From positions 1 through 42,706 of IMG/VR virus record IMGVR_UViG_3300044742_000054: a stretch of 42,706 nucleotides of DNA; one strand, 5' to 3'. The notes under the pieces were generated by a model. It saw only the letters and a program-made list of their open reading frames with translations, ran no database searches and was not told the DNA's origin. The stretch comes from a virus. A program made the position numbers and the translations under genes. Shown here one piece after another: positions 6,958-14,726 of this stretch (position 1 is the first letter of the stretch; the number at the start of each line of letters is the position of its first letter).

Positions 6958-6969
6958 GTAAGCGCTAAC
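6958..6969. promoter_or_regulatory. GTAAG-type operator 4
   Basis: GTAAGCGCTAAC, nearly identical to GTAAGCGCTCAC at 277-288, lies 32 bases before the ATG at 7002, where it could block the promoter or early transcript of the replication operon. Confidence 0.5.
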
Positions 6970-7001
6970 TTCGTTCAACGTATGGAGTAAGGAGTGATCA
7001 C

Positions 7002-7439
7002 ATGACCGACCCCGCCGTACCGGCAGCACCCTCCGCAGCACAATCCCCCGCAACATTGCACGATGCAGGAATGTCGTTGCCCGCGATTGCGAGCAACCTC
7101 GCATCCTTGCACGCGACGCGCGAGCCGCTGAAGCAATCGCTCGACATCCTCGACAAGGAAATCAAGCGCGTCGAAACGCTGGCCCATCAAACGATGGCCT
7201 CGCAGGACGTGCGCGCCTTCACCACCAGCGACGGCGTGCTGACGCTGAAGCCCAAGACAACGTACGTCCCGCAGGATTGGGACGCGATCTACGACCACGT
7301 CTCAACAACAAGGGAATTCGACTTGCTGCATAAGCGGCTGTCGATTACCGCGTTGAACGAGCGCGACCCCGATGCGTTGCCACCCGGCGTGATCCGCACG
7401 CAGTTCGACGAGTTCAAGTTCACACCGAGCAAGAAATGA
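7002..7439 (+). CDS. Conserved-looking phage protein, first gene of the replication operon
   Basis: A 145-residue protein with a Pro/Ala-rich first 20 residues, a helical and probably coiled-coil middle (about 25-65, including LDILDKEIKRVETLAHQ) and a C-terminal mixed region containing YVPQDWDAIYDHV. I do not recognise the family. Its place as first gene of a replication operon, directly before a probable ssDNA-binding protein and polymerase, suggests a DNA metabolism or host-takeover role (inference). The start is supported by AAGGAG about 8 bases upstream. The stop overlaps the next gene in ATGA. Confidence 0.75.
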   Translation: MTDPAVPAAPSAAQSPATLHDAGMSLPAIASNLASLHATREPLKQSLDILDKEIKRVETLAHQTMASQDVRAFTTSDGVLTLKPKTTYVPQDWDAIYDHVSTTREFDLLHKRLSITALNERDPDALPPGVIRTQFDEFKFTPSKK

Positions 7440-7636
7440 ATTATCCGACGTGGAAGGGCGCGGCGCAGCCTACACCGGCAGACTTACTCGCAGTATGTGG
7501 GCATTGTCAGCAAGCCGAATGGCGCATGTATACCGTCCCGAACGTACATCACCACTATTGCGGAAATCGCATGCGTGAAGCAACGCAGGAAGAACGCAAG
7601 TCCGCTATCACCGTTCTGAAAGGAAGCAAGATATGA
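7436..7636 (+). CDS. Small Cys/His protein
   Basis: A 66-residue protein with Cys21, Cys24, His38-40 and Cys42, a plausible single zinc site (CxxC followed by HHHYC). It is joined by ATGA overlaps to both neighbours (7436 and 7633), so it is surely translated as part of the replication operon. No family recognised; it could be a small zinc-ribbon accessory of the next protein. Confidence 0.7.
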   Translation: MNYPTWKGAAQPTPADLLAVCGHCQQAEWRMYTVPNVHHHYCGNRMREATQEERKSAITVLKGSKI

Positions 7637-8466
7637 GCAACGACATTGCACCCGCAGGACTGACCACCGAGTGGCTCGACAAGCTCGCCGCCGCAGCGAA
7701 AGAGCAAGCCGCGACCGAGAAGCCGACCGGCAACTTTTTCTCCACCAAGGGCGGCTTGCTGTCGTGGAACCAGATGGCGCTGCCCGGCAACAAGATGGAA
7801 GTCATCGCGCTGGCATCCATGCACGAAAACGTGTGGTACGCCGGGGCGAAGTTCGACGCCGCGAACCCGGCCTCGCCGCTGTGCTATGCGTTCTCGTTGA
7901 GCGGGCAGGGCATGGCCCCGCACGACGAGTCCGAGCAGAAGCAGGCCGAGGCGTGCGCGGCGTGCAAGCACAGCAAGTGGGGCACGGGGGATGGCGGCAA
8001 GGGCACCGCCTGCCGCCCCACGCGGCGCATCGCGCTACTCCCGGCCAGCGCAGCCGCGTCGGTCGATGCTGTGGAGAAGGCGACCGTGGGGCTGTTGCGC
8101 GTGCCGATTACCAGCGTTGCCAACTGGACCGCCTACGTCAACGGGTTGGCGAATAAGCAGGTGCCGACGTTCGCCGTGATCTGCGAGGTGAGCATCATCG
8201 TCGATGCCCGGACGATGTTCAAGATTCACTTCACCCCCAAGCGCCCGATCGGGGACACCGCCGTGCTCAACGCGCTGATGTTGCGGAAGCCGCTTGAAGA
8301 GGTAGCCATGCAGTCGCCGTACGCCAAGCGCAACATCAACGCGGCACAGGTTGCGCCGCAACCGGCGGCGGCACCGATACAGCAGGCGTTCATCGCGCCC
8401 GCAACACCACAACCCGCAGTTCCCCAACCGGCCTTCGGCGCAGCACCGCCCCCGGCCAAATACTAG
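7633..8466 (+). CDS. Putative ssDNA-binding-like replication protein
   Basis: A 277-residue protein. Residues 30-235 form a folded-looking domain with the patterns FFSTKGGLLSWN and LPGNKMEVIALASMHENVWYAGAKFD, and four cysteines (Cys84, 108, 111, 127) that probably bind zinc. The C-terminal 35 residues are Pro/Ala/Gln-rich and disordered. I associate this layout with a conserved phage family sitting just upstream of polymerase genes and proposed to bind single-stranded DNA, with a tail like that of SSB, but this one lacks the acidic tip typical of bacterial SSB. The role is therefore inferred from context. The start lies in an ATGA overlap with the previous gene. Confidence 0.65.
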   Translation: MSNDIAPAGLTTEWLDKLAAAAKEQAATEKPTGNFFSTKGGLLSWNQMALPGNKMEVIALASMHENVWYAGAKFDAANPASPLCYAFSLSGQGMAPHDESEQKQAEACAACKHSKWGTGDGGKGTACRPTRRIALLPASAAASVDAVEKATVGLLRVPITSVANWTAYVNGLANKQVPTFAVICEVSIIVDARTMFKIHFTPKRPIGDTAVLNALMLRKPLEEVAMQSPYAKRNINAAQVAPQPAAAPIQQAFIAPATPQPAVPQPAFGAAPPPAKY

Positions 8467-8476
8467 GAGCCTCACC

Positions 8477-8842
8477 ATGAAGGTATCCATGACCAAGTTC
8501 TATAACGAAATCACCGGCTCCCGCACCGGAAACAAGACAGTAATCGGCCCGGCGCTGGAGCGCTGGGGCGTGCCGTTCGATCAGCCCAACGGCATCAGCG
8601 GCAAGGGCGACGCGATCGATGTGAAGTGGCTCGAAGTGGCTCGCGAGAAGTACGCCGCCGAGGTCGCCGCGCGCAAGGAACGCATCGCCAAGGTGCAAAC
8701 GCAGAAGCAGGCCAAGCGCGCGGTGGCGGCGGTGGCCGATGCCGATGGTTTGGCCTTACTGGTGCGGCTCGACGACAACATGAAAGACCTCAACCGCAAG
8801 CTGGACGCGCTGATGCTGCACTTCATGGTGCGGCTCTCCTGA
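8477..8842 (+). CDS. Hypothetical protein with helical C-terminus
   Basis: A 121-residue protein. The open frame extends upstream to 8351, but the ATG at 8477 follows the phage leader CTAGGAGCCTCACC, so this start is chosen. Residues 1-50 include a compact region (ITGSRTGNKTVIGPALERWGVPF); 55-90 are rich in Ala/Lys/Glu and helical; 95-118 form a short amphipathic helix (LDDNMKDLNRKLDALML). No family recognised. Its position between the ssDNA-binding-like protein and the polymerase suggests a replication accessory role, but there is no direct evidence. Confidence 0.7.
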   Translation: MKVSMTKFYNEITGSRTGNKTVIGPALERWGVPFDQPNGISGKGDAIDVKWLEVAREKYAAEVAARKERIAKVQTQKQAKRAVAAVADADGLALLVRLDDNMKDLNRKLDALMLHFMVRLS

Positions 8843-8883
8843 TCCATCCATTCATTAACCCTATTCAATAAGGAATGCTGAAA

Positions 8884-9528
8884 ATGAATAACCGCCTCAC
8901 CCCCTTCACCAGCACCCCCGAGGAGATGGACAAGCTGCTGTTCAACGTCCTCACCGCCGAATTCAACGCGCTGTACCCGAACGATACGAGGATGGCGCTC
9001 AAGGCGGCGATGCACGTCTGCGACAACGTGATGACTCACGTCGACGCGCTGGCCGCGCGTGCCGCCAAGAGCGATCAGGCCCGGCGCGCCGCGCAGGCCC
9101 GCTATGCGGGCACCACACCCCCGGCGATCGAACCGGCGGCGCAGGCACCCGCTGCGCCGGAAATCCCCGCAGCGGCTCCGTTTACGGCTCCTGCGGCGGC
9201 TCCTGCGCCCAAGCCGCCGCGCGTCCGCAGGACGAAGGCGCAGATTGCGGCGGGCGTGCCGCTTGCTGCCGTGGCGGCGCAAGCACCCGCTGCCCCTGCT
9301 CCGCAGACCGCGCCGCAGCCGGTGCCGATGGGTGCGCCGTTCACGCCGCAGGAGCAACTGTTCCAACCCGCGCCGCAGCCCGCCGCTGCGCCCGCGCCCG
9401 AGGCTCCGGTGGTCACCGACTTCGCCGCGTTGGCGAAGCAGGCCGCGAGTCAAGGCGTGCCGCAGTTCGCCCCGCCCGGTGCCACACCCAACCCGGCCTT
9501 CGTCCCGCCCGCGCCGACGTTCGGGTAG
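8884..9528 (+). CDS. Pro/Ala-rich protein with basic RRTKAQIAAG motif
   Basis: A 214-residue protein. ATG codons at 8875 and 8884 are both possible, but AAGGA at 8870-8874 directly abuts the first, leaving the second with a proper 9-base spacing. Residues 1-65 are a helical domain (EEMDKLLFNVLTAEFNAL). Most of the rest is a Pro/Ala linker. In the middle is a basic segment PPRVRRTKAQIAAG, of a kind common in phage DNA-binding linkers and resembling an AT-hook-like patch. Function unknown; placed directly before the polymerase, it may tether replication proteins to DNA (inference). Confidence 0.65.
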   Translation: MNNRLTPFTSTPEEMDKLLFNVLTAEFNALYPNDTRMALKAAMHVCDNVMTHVDALAARAAKSDQARRAAQARYAGTTPPAIEPAAQAPAAPEIPAAAPFTAPAAAPAPKPPRVRRTKAQIAAGVPLAAVAAQAPAAPAPQTAPQPVPMGAPFTPQEQLFQPAPQPAAAPAPEAPVVTDFAALAKQAASQGVPQFAPPGATPNPAFVPPAPTFG

Positions 9529-9530
9529 TC

Positions 9531-11318
9531 ATGCTGCTCGACGAAGTCACCGTCTTGGATTTCGAGACGCACGCGATCCAAGCCCGGCCTGCTCCGATAC
9601 CGGAGCCGGTCGGGCTGGCGATCCGCTGGCCGAACGGGGTCAAGGAATACCTGTCGTGGGGCCATCCGACGTGGCTGCATAGCCACAACAACTCGACCAA
9701 GGGCGAGGCGTTCAACGCTCTGGTGAAAGCGTTCCGTGGGCCGGTGGTCTTCCACAACGCCCGCTTCGACCTTGAGGTTGCATGGACGCACTTCGGGTTG
9801 CAGTACCCGAGGGATTGGCACGACACCATGTTCCTCGCTTTCCTCGACTGCCCGCACGCGCCGAGCTTCGCGCTGAAGGCCACGGCGGAACGACTGCTCA
9901 ACCTTCCCCACGCAGCGCAGGACGTGCTACATGAATGGATTCTCGCCAACGTGCCCGAGGCGACATCGAAGACCGCCGGGGCGTTCATCGCGCAGGCTCC
10001 GGTCAACCTCGTTGCGCCCTACGCTATACAAGACGTGGACTTCACGTTTCGATTATTCAAGCACCTGTACCCGAAGGTCGCGCTGGACATGAGTGCGGCC
10101 TACGACCGCGAGCGGCGGCTGATGCCGTGGCTCCTCGACGCCGAGGTGCGCGGGGTGCGCGTCGATCGCGAGTTGCTCGCCAAGTGGAACGCGCTGTTCC
10201 TGCGCGGCATCCCGATCGTCGAGTCCCAACTTTGCAGGCGGCTGAACGTCACCGGCCTCAACTTCGACGCCGATCGCGAGGTAGCTATGGCGATCGACCG
10301 CGCCGGGCTGGTGCCCGTGTGGGAGTTGACCGCCAGCGGGCAGTACGCCACCAACAAGAAGGCAATGGCGCGGCAATGCGCCGATAAGGAATTTCTGAAC
10401 CTGCTGTCGCTGCGGAACACCGCATCCACCATGCACAAGTTCGTGCAGCAATGGGAAGCCGCGTCAACGACGGACGGGCGGCTGCACACGCAATGGAACC
10501 AAACCCGCAGCATCGACAACACCGGCACCAAGACGGGCCGCGTCGGCTCCGAGAAACCGAACCTCGCCAACGTGCCGAACGCATCGTTGAACCACCCCGA
10601 GTTGCCGAACCTGCGCCGTGCGTTCCTGCCCGAGGAGGGGCATACATGGCTGAAGGCCGACTTCTCACAACAAGAGTTCCGCATCGCCGCGCACTTTGAA
10701 AATGGCGCGATCATGTGGGCATACCAACAAAACGCGAATATCGACTTCCATGAGTTGACCTCGCAGCTTGTGCAGATGAACACCAGCTTGGTGCTGCCAC
10801 GCAAGCAGATCAAGAACGTCAACTTCTGCCTGTTGTACGGAGGGGGCGTGCCGCGCCTCATGGAGGTGCTGGGGGTGACGAGCGACGAGGCGGCGGCGGT
10901 GCGTAGCGCGTACTACACCGCGCTGCCGGGAATGCATCGGCTGTCGCAACTGGTGCAGATGCGGAGCATCAGCGTCGGCGGCGTGCGGACGATCGGCGGG
11001 CGCTTCATGCCGGTCGAGCCGCCCAACCTCGTCAAGGGGCAGACCTACGAGTACAAGCAACTCAACAAGCTGGTGCAAGGCTCCGCTGCCGACATGACCA
11101 AGGAAGCGATCATCAAGTTCGGGGATGCCGGGACACCGGCCCGGCTGTTGATCACGGTGTACGACGAGATCGATGTCTCGGTGCCGTCGATCATGGCGAT
11201 CGGCATCGCGGGCGTCTTGGATACATGCATGTGCAAGGCGATCCCGATCGACGTGCCGGTGTGTACCGACCTTTCGCAGGGATCGAACTGGGGTGAGTTG
11301 GAGGGGTTCAACCTATGA
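9531..11318 (+). CDS. DNA polymerase, family A, with 3'-5' exonuclease domain
   Basis: A 595-residue replicative polymerase. The exonuclease domain shows DFE at 10-12, the second motif NARFD and YAIQD for the third. Polymerase motif A is DFSQQEFR starting at Asp377; motif B has the spaced residues Arg424, Lys428, Phe432 and Tyr436 (RKQIKNVNFCLLYG); motif C reads VYDE at 543-546. In almost all family A enzymes motif C is HDE, so tyrosine at 544 replaces the usual histidine, while the catalytic aspartate (545) and glutamate are kept. There is no 5'-3' exonuclease domain, as usual for phage enzymes. The start lies two bases after the previous stop; the stop overlaps the next gene in ATGA. Confidence 0.95.
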   Translation: MLLDEVTVLDFETHAIQARPAPIPEPVGLAIRWPNGVKEYLSWGHPTWLHSHNNSTKGEAFNALVKAFRGPVVFHNARFDLEVAWTHFGLQYPRDWHDTMFLAFLDCPHAPSFALKATAERLLNLPHAAQDVLHEWILANVPEATSKTAGAFIAQAPVNLVAPYAIQDVDFTFRLFKHLYPKVALDMSAAYDRERRLMPWLLDAEVRGVRVDRELLAKWNALFLRGIPIVESQLCRRLNVTGLNFDADREVAMAIDRAGLVPVWELTASGQYATNKKAMARQCADKEFLNLLSLRNTASTMHKFVQQWEAASTTDGRLHTQWNQTRSIDNTGTKTGRVGSEKPNLANVPNASLNHPELPNLRRAFLPEEGHTWLKADFSQQEFRIAAHFENGAIMWAYQQNANIDFHELTSQLVQMNTSLVLPRKQIKNVNFCLLYGGGVPRLMEVLGVTSDEAAAVRSAYYTALPGMHRLSQLVQMRSISVGGVRTIGGRFMPVEPPNLVKGQTYEYKQLNKLVQGSAADMTKEAIIKFGDAGTPARLLITVYDEIDVSVPSIMAIGIAGVLDTCMCKAIPIDVPVCTDLSQGSNWGELEGFNL

Positions 11319-11644
11319 CCGGATTCATGCAAAAGCCGTGCGGCAACTGCCCTTTTCTCAAGACCGGGTACATCGAATTGAGGCCGGGGCGGGTGCGCGG
11401 CATCGTGAAATTCCTCATGCAGAGCGACTTCCACGGCTTCCCCTGCCACGAAACCACCGATGGCGGCTCCAACACTCACGGCAGGAAGGTGAAGGAATGC
11501 GCCGGGGCGGTGGTCTACCGCATGAAGGCAGGGCAACCGTCCGTATACATGCGCGTCGGCATGATGACCGGCAGCATCGACCACACCCGCATGATGCGGC
11601 TCGCGCCGCGCATCATCGATCATCCGTACAAGGGGCGGCGATGA
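11315..11644 (+). CDS. DUF6283-like protein
   Basis: A 109-residue protein with PCGNCPF (Cys9, Cys12), FPCHETTD (Cys44-His45) and ECAGA (Cys62). This set of cysteines, with the following hydrophobic segment, matches the uncharacterised DUF6283 family found in phages and bacteria, where the cysteines may hold zinc or an iron-sulfur cluster. The biochemical function is unknown. ATGA overlaps on both sides place it firmly in the polymerase-nuclease part of the operon. Confidence 0.75.
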   Translation: MTGFMQKPCGNCPFLKTGYIELRPGRVRGIVKFLMQSDFHGFPCHETTDGGSNTHGRKVKECAGAVVYRMKAGQPSVYMRVGMMTGSIDHTRMMRLAPRIIDHPYKGRR

Positions 11645-11901
11645 TCACCAAGGATCGCCTTGACGACGTGGTGAAGCGCGTCGAATTCATCTTGAAGAAG
11701 GAATGCGGTGCGGAGATTCCGTTCGTCCTCATCATCCTTGAGCCGTTCGCCAACGAGGTCGAGATCGGCATATCGATGCGCGCCACCGGCAACGCCCATG
11801 AGGAGATGGCGCGCGACATGATCACCAAGGCCGCAATGCATATCCTCGAAACCGAGGACGCAACCCTTGCGGCCACGACGCCACCGGAGAAACTGCAATG
11901 A
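11641..11901 (+). CDS. Hypothetical protein
   Basis: An 86-residue acidic protein, mostly helical at both ends with a beta-rich middle (FVLIILEPFANEVEIGISMRA). The frame is open further upstream inside the previous genes, but the ATG in the ATGA overlap at 11641 is the natural start. No family recognised. The stop overlaps the Cas4-like nuclease gene, again by ATGA, so the two are probably made in similar amounts. Confidence 0.7.
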   Translation: MITKDRLDDVVKRVEFILKKECGAEIPFVLIILEPFANEVEIGISMRATGNAHEEMARDMITKAAMHILETEDATLAATTPPEKLQ

Positions 11902-12596
11902 ACAACCCGTTCGCGATGACGAATCTCAACGTCGCCATCTACCCGAAGCAGAAGGCGTGGTCTTACTCCGCGTGCAGCAACCATGCCACTTGCCCGAAGA
12001 AGATCAAGTTCAGCAAGATCGACCGGATATCGGACGCCACCCCGGCAATGGATAGGGGGCAACAAATCCACAAGGCGTGCGCGGCGCGCATCGATCACGG
12101 CGTCGATCAGAACCTGCTGCGGCCCGATTGGCTGGCGAAGATCGACGAGTTGCGGGCGCGCGGCGCGAAGTCCGAGAAGCAGTTGGCGTTCACAATCGAT
12201 TGGCTACCGACCGAGTGGTACGCGCCGAACGTGTGGGGGCGCATCGTCATCGACGCCCACTACCTGATGCCGCCGAACATCGTGCAAGTCACCGAATTCA
12301 AGACCGGCAAAGTGTACCCCGAGCACGGCACCCAGCTACGGCTCTACGCGCTGGCGGGCTTCATCATGTATCCCGAGGCCGAGGAGGTGCGAACCGAGAA
12401 CTGGTATCTGGACTTGGCCCCGTCGCCCGGCCCCGGCTACGTCGCCAAGCGCAGCGCGCTCCCCCGGCTGAAGCAGGAATTCACCGAGTTTGCACGCCCG
12501 TTGTTGAACGACGACCTGTATCCGGCGACACCGGGGCGGCATTGCAACTGGTGCGGGTTCGCCAAGGCGAAGGGAGGTCCGTGTGACTTCGGATAA
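11898..12596 (+). CDS. Cas4/RecB-like PD-(D/E)XK exonuclease with Fe-S cysteines
   Basis: A 232-residue nuclease of the RecB/Cas4 class (PDDEXK_1). An N-terminal SYSACSNHATCPKK carries the first cluster cysteine (Cys32); His58 sits in GQQIHKA. The active site is Asp119 in IVIDA, then Glu133 and Lys135 in VTEFKTGK, with the QLRLYALA helix following. Three more cysteines (216, 219, 229) at the C-terminus complete the pattern of a 4Fe-4S cluster, as in Cas4 and AddB. Such phage enzymes degrade or process DNA ends during recombination. The start is in an ATGA overlap; the C-terminus overlaps the next gene by 14 bases. Confidence 0.9.
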   Translation: MNNPFAMTNLNVAIYPKQKAWSYSACSNHATCPKKIKFSKIDRISDATPAMDRGQQIHKACAARIDHGVDQNLLRPDWLAKIDELRARGAKSEKQLAFTIDWLPTEWYAPNVWGRIVIDAHYLMPPNIVQVTEFKTGKVYPEHGTQLRLYALAGFIMYPEAEEVRTENWYLDLAPSPGPGYVAKRSALPRLKQEFTEFARPLLNDDLYPATPGRHCNWCGFAKAKGGPCDFG

Positions 12597-12804
12597 TCTG
12601 CGTTGGGTGCCTGCACCGCCGACGCAATCCGTGGCTTTCCGGCTGCGCTTGGCGTGGACGCTGTTACGGTATCCGACGTACTTCGTTCTGCTGTGCGCGC
12701 CGAATGGGCGGGCTTTCCTTGAGCCGTCGCCGTGGTGTGATGAGTTTACGATCGAAGTCGATCATCGGCTACGCGTGATTAGGTTGAGCGGAGATTTTAC
12801 CTAA
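12583..12804 (+). CDS. Small hypothetical protein, GTG start
   Basis: A 73-residue protein beginning at GTG 12583, supported by GGGAGG at 12572-12577 and overlapping the preceding nuclease gene by 14 bases. Its stop overlaps the next start (TAATG). It has an aromatic and arginine-rich middle (FRLRLAWTLLRYPTYFVLLC) that might be a short membrane-seeking helix, and a beta-like C-terminus. No family recognised. Confidence 0.6.
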   Translation: MTSDNLRWVPAPPTQSVAFRLRLAWTLLRYPTYFVLLCAPNGRAFLEPSPWCDEFTIEVDHRLRVIRLSGDFT

Positions 12805-13112
12805 TGCACCCCCGCACAAAGCTGATCCGTGAAAACGCGCTGCAAGCGTACCTGATTCAGCAAGTACGCAAGGCAGGCGGGTTCGCGGTGAAGATCACTT
12901 CACCGAGCCGCCGGGGCATCCCCGACGTGCTGATCATCTACCTCGGGCGCGTGTACTTCGTCGAGGTGAAGATGAACCTCCGCAGCAAGCCGACGCCGAT
13001 CCAATCGCTGACCCACCGGGAGATGAAGAAGGCCGGGGGGCGTGTCGATGTTGTAAGTGGGAAAGAGGAAGCCGCCTATCACCTGTCGTTGATTTTCAAC
13101 CGTGCCATCTAG
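12804..13112 (+). CDS. VRR-NUC domain nuclease
   Basis: A 102-residue single-domain VRR-NUC nuclease, a member of the PD-(D/E)XK superfamily. Recognisable parts are RRGIPDVLII (Asp41), VYFVEVK (Glu54, Lys56), the conserved Gln67 in PIQSLTHREMKKAGG and the closing VDVVSG. Stand-alone VRR-NUC proteins of phages act as structure-specific endonucleases, for example on Holliday junctions, and are often next to SNF2 helicases, as here. The length is typical of the phage form. The start overlaps the previous stop by one base. Confidence 0.9.
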   Translation: MHPRTKLIRENALQAYLIQQVRKAGGFAVKITSPSRRGIPDVLIIYLGRVYFVEVKMNLRSKPTPIQSLTHREMKKAGGRVDVVSGKEEAAYHLSLIFNRAI

Positions 13113-13122
13113 GAGCATCACC

Positions 13123-13272
13123 ATGAAACCCGCAACACAAATCCTGATCTTCTGCGTCGCGTTCTTCGGCGTCTGGTTACTAGGCATCTACGCAGGCGCG
13201 CTGTGGGAGCGGCAATCCATGCGGCTCGTCCAAGCCGGGCTGCTGTGCATGTGCGACGAGAGGGGGCGATGA
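13123..13272 (+). CDS. 49-residue single-span membrane protein
   Basis: A tiny gene with a strong leader (CTAGGAGCATCACC) and an ATGA overlap with the helicase gene. Residues 6-27 form a clear membrane helix (ILIFCVAFFGVWLLGIYAGALW), followed by a short charged tail with two cysteines (CMCDERGR). Function unknown. The good ribosome site and tight packing make it likely that it is translated. Confidence 0.7.
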   Translation: MKPATQILIFCVAFFGVWLLGIYAGALWERQSMRLVQAGLLCMCDERGR

Positions 13273-14663
13273 TGAGCCAACAATGGCACCCGCACGCCTA
13301 CCAGATCGAAGCGATGCGCTACCTCGTCACCACCTCCAACTGCGGCCTGTGGTTCTCCCCCGGCTGCGGCAAGACCTCCTGCGTCCTCGGCGCGTTCCAA
13401 GTGCTGAAGACGCGCGGCTTCGTGACGCGGATGCTCGTCGTCGCCCCTCCGAGGGTGGCGGCAATGGTCTGGCCCGGCGAGAAGAACAAGTGGGCCGACT
13501 TCGCCGGGCTTCGCATGGTGGTGTTGCAGGGCACCCCGGCCAAGCGCGATGCGATGCTGTCGATCGACGCCGACATCTATGTATGCACGCTTGAGGGGTT
13601 CAAGGATTTGATCACCCGCAACCTGCTCCCGGCCATCCACGCCGAGATGATCGTCTTCGACGAGTCGAGCAACTACCGCAATCACATGAGCGCGCGGTTC
13701 AAGATGGCGAAGCCGATCTTGGAAATGTTCAAGCGCCGCATCACGCTCACCGGCACTCCAGCCCCCAACGGCTACCTCAACCTGTGGGCGCAGTCCTACC
13801 TCATGGATCGCGGTGGGGCGCTGGAGCCTTACATCACCAAGTACCGCAACATGTATTTTCAGGACGAGGGCTACAACTTCCCCGATTGGAAGCTGAAGCC
13901 GGGCAGCGCGCCGGTCATCGATGCAAGGCTCAAACCCTCTGTACTGCGTGAGGACGCGGTCGATCACCTCGACATGCCAGCGCTGATCGAAAACATCATC
14001 CCGGTGGATATGCCTGCCGACGCATGGGTAACCTACGAGGAGTTGGAGAAGAGGTATTACGTCCTGCTCGACGACGGCAGCGAGGCGTCGGCGGTACATG
14101 CGGGCGCGCTGTCGATGAAGCTGCGGCAGATCGCCAACGGCTTCATCTACACCCCCACCGGCCCGGCGTTCATGCACGCCGCGAAGCTGGACGCGCTGGA
14201 AGCGTTGCTGGCCGAGTTGCAGGGCGCGCCCGCGCTGATCTTCTACGAATTCGTGGAGGACAAGGAGCGCATCAGCAAGCTGCTCGGCGGCGTGCCGTCG
14301 TTGAGCGATGTGAGCGACACCAAGGCGAAGGCAATGGTCGATGACTTCAACGCCGGGCGCTTGCGCTACATGCTCGCGCATCCGGCGAGCGCGGGGTGGG
14401 GGCTGAACCTGCAAGACCGCGCGCAGCACGTCATCTGGTACGGGCCGACGTGGAACCTTGAATTCAAGACGCAGGCCACCGCGCGTGTGTGGCGGCAGGG
14501 CAATCCCCATGATCGGGTGTTCGTGCATACCATCGTCGCCGCAGGGTCGATCGAAGAGCGCGTGGCGGCGGTGCTGGCCGACAAGGACGCGACGCAGAGC
14601 GCGCTGTTGGCGGCGATGAAGCGACCGAAAACACAACCTGTAGCGTCCGCAGTACCCGCTTGA
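13269..14663 (+). CDS. SNF2/DEAD-like superfamily 2 helicase
   Basis: A 464-residue superfamily 2 ATPase of the phage SNF2-like type. Motif I is SPGCGKTS (30-37), motif II is DESS (Asp131-Glu132), motif III is TGTPAPNG. The second RecA domain holds ALIFYEF, then HPASAGWGLNLQ and ARVWRQGN (motifs V and VI). It probably moves along DNA during replication or recombination and pairs with the VRR-NUC nuclease 156 bases upstream, a common phage pairing. The open frame extends upstream to 13203, but the ATGA overlap at 13269 is preferred (ATG at 13272 is also possible). Confidence 0.9.
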   Translation: MMSQQWHPHAYQIEAMRYLVTTSNCGLWFSPGCGKTSCVLGAFQVLKTRGFVTRMLVVAPPRVAAMVWPGEKNKWADFAGLRMVVLQGTPAKRDAMLSIDADIYVCTLEGFKDLITRNLLPAIHAEMIVFDESSNYRNHMSARFKMAKPILEMFKRRITLTGTPAPNGYLNLWAQSYLMDRGGALEPYITKYRNMYFQDEGYNFPDWKLKPGSAPVIDARLKPSVLREDAVDHLDMPALIENIIPVDMPADAWVTYEELEKRYYVLLDDGSEASAVHAGALSMKLRQIANGFIYTPTGPAFMHAAKLDALEALLAELQGAPALIFYEFVEDKERISKLLGGVPSLSDVSDTKAKAMVDDFNAGRLRYMLAHPASAGWGLNLQDRAQHVIWYGPTWNLEFKTQATARVWRQGNPHDRVFVHTIVAAGSIEERVAAVLADKDATQSALLAAMKRPKTQPVASAVPA

Positions 14664-14726
14664 AACTAGACCGCTCATGCCCTATCGTAACCAACCGTCC
14701 CGCCCGCTGTACCTCTGGGAGTTCTC

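Larger units (their letters stand above)
6416..7001. promoter_or_regulatory. Control region between the two rightward operons
   Basis: A 586-base stretch without a convincing gene. It contains a terminator-like hairpin (6454-6479), a 20-bp perfect palindrome (6649-6668), three GTGAG dyads (6736-6747, 6770-6785, 6802-6817), an AT-rich dyad CGAAAA-ATA-TTTTCG (6896-6910) and a last GTAAG site (6958-6969) 32 bases before the next ATG. The promoter of the replication operon must lie here, most likely in the lower-GC part at about 6850-6970, but no textbook -35/-10 pair could be assigned. Confidence 0.7.
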
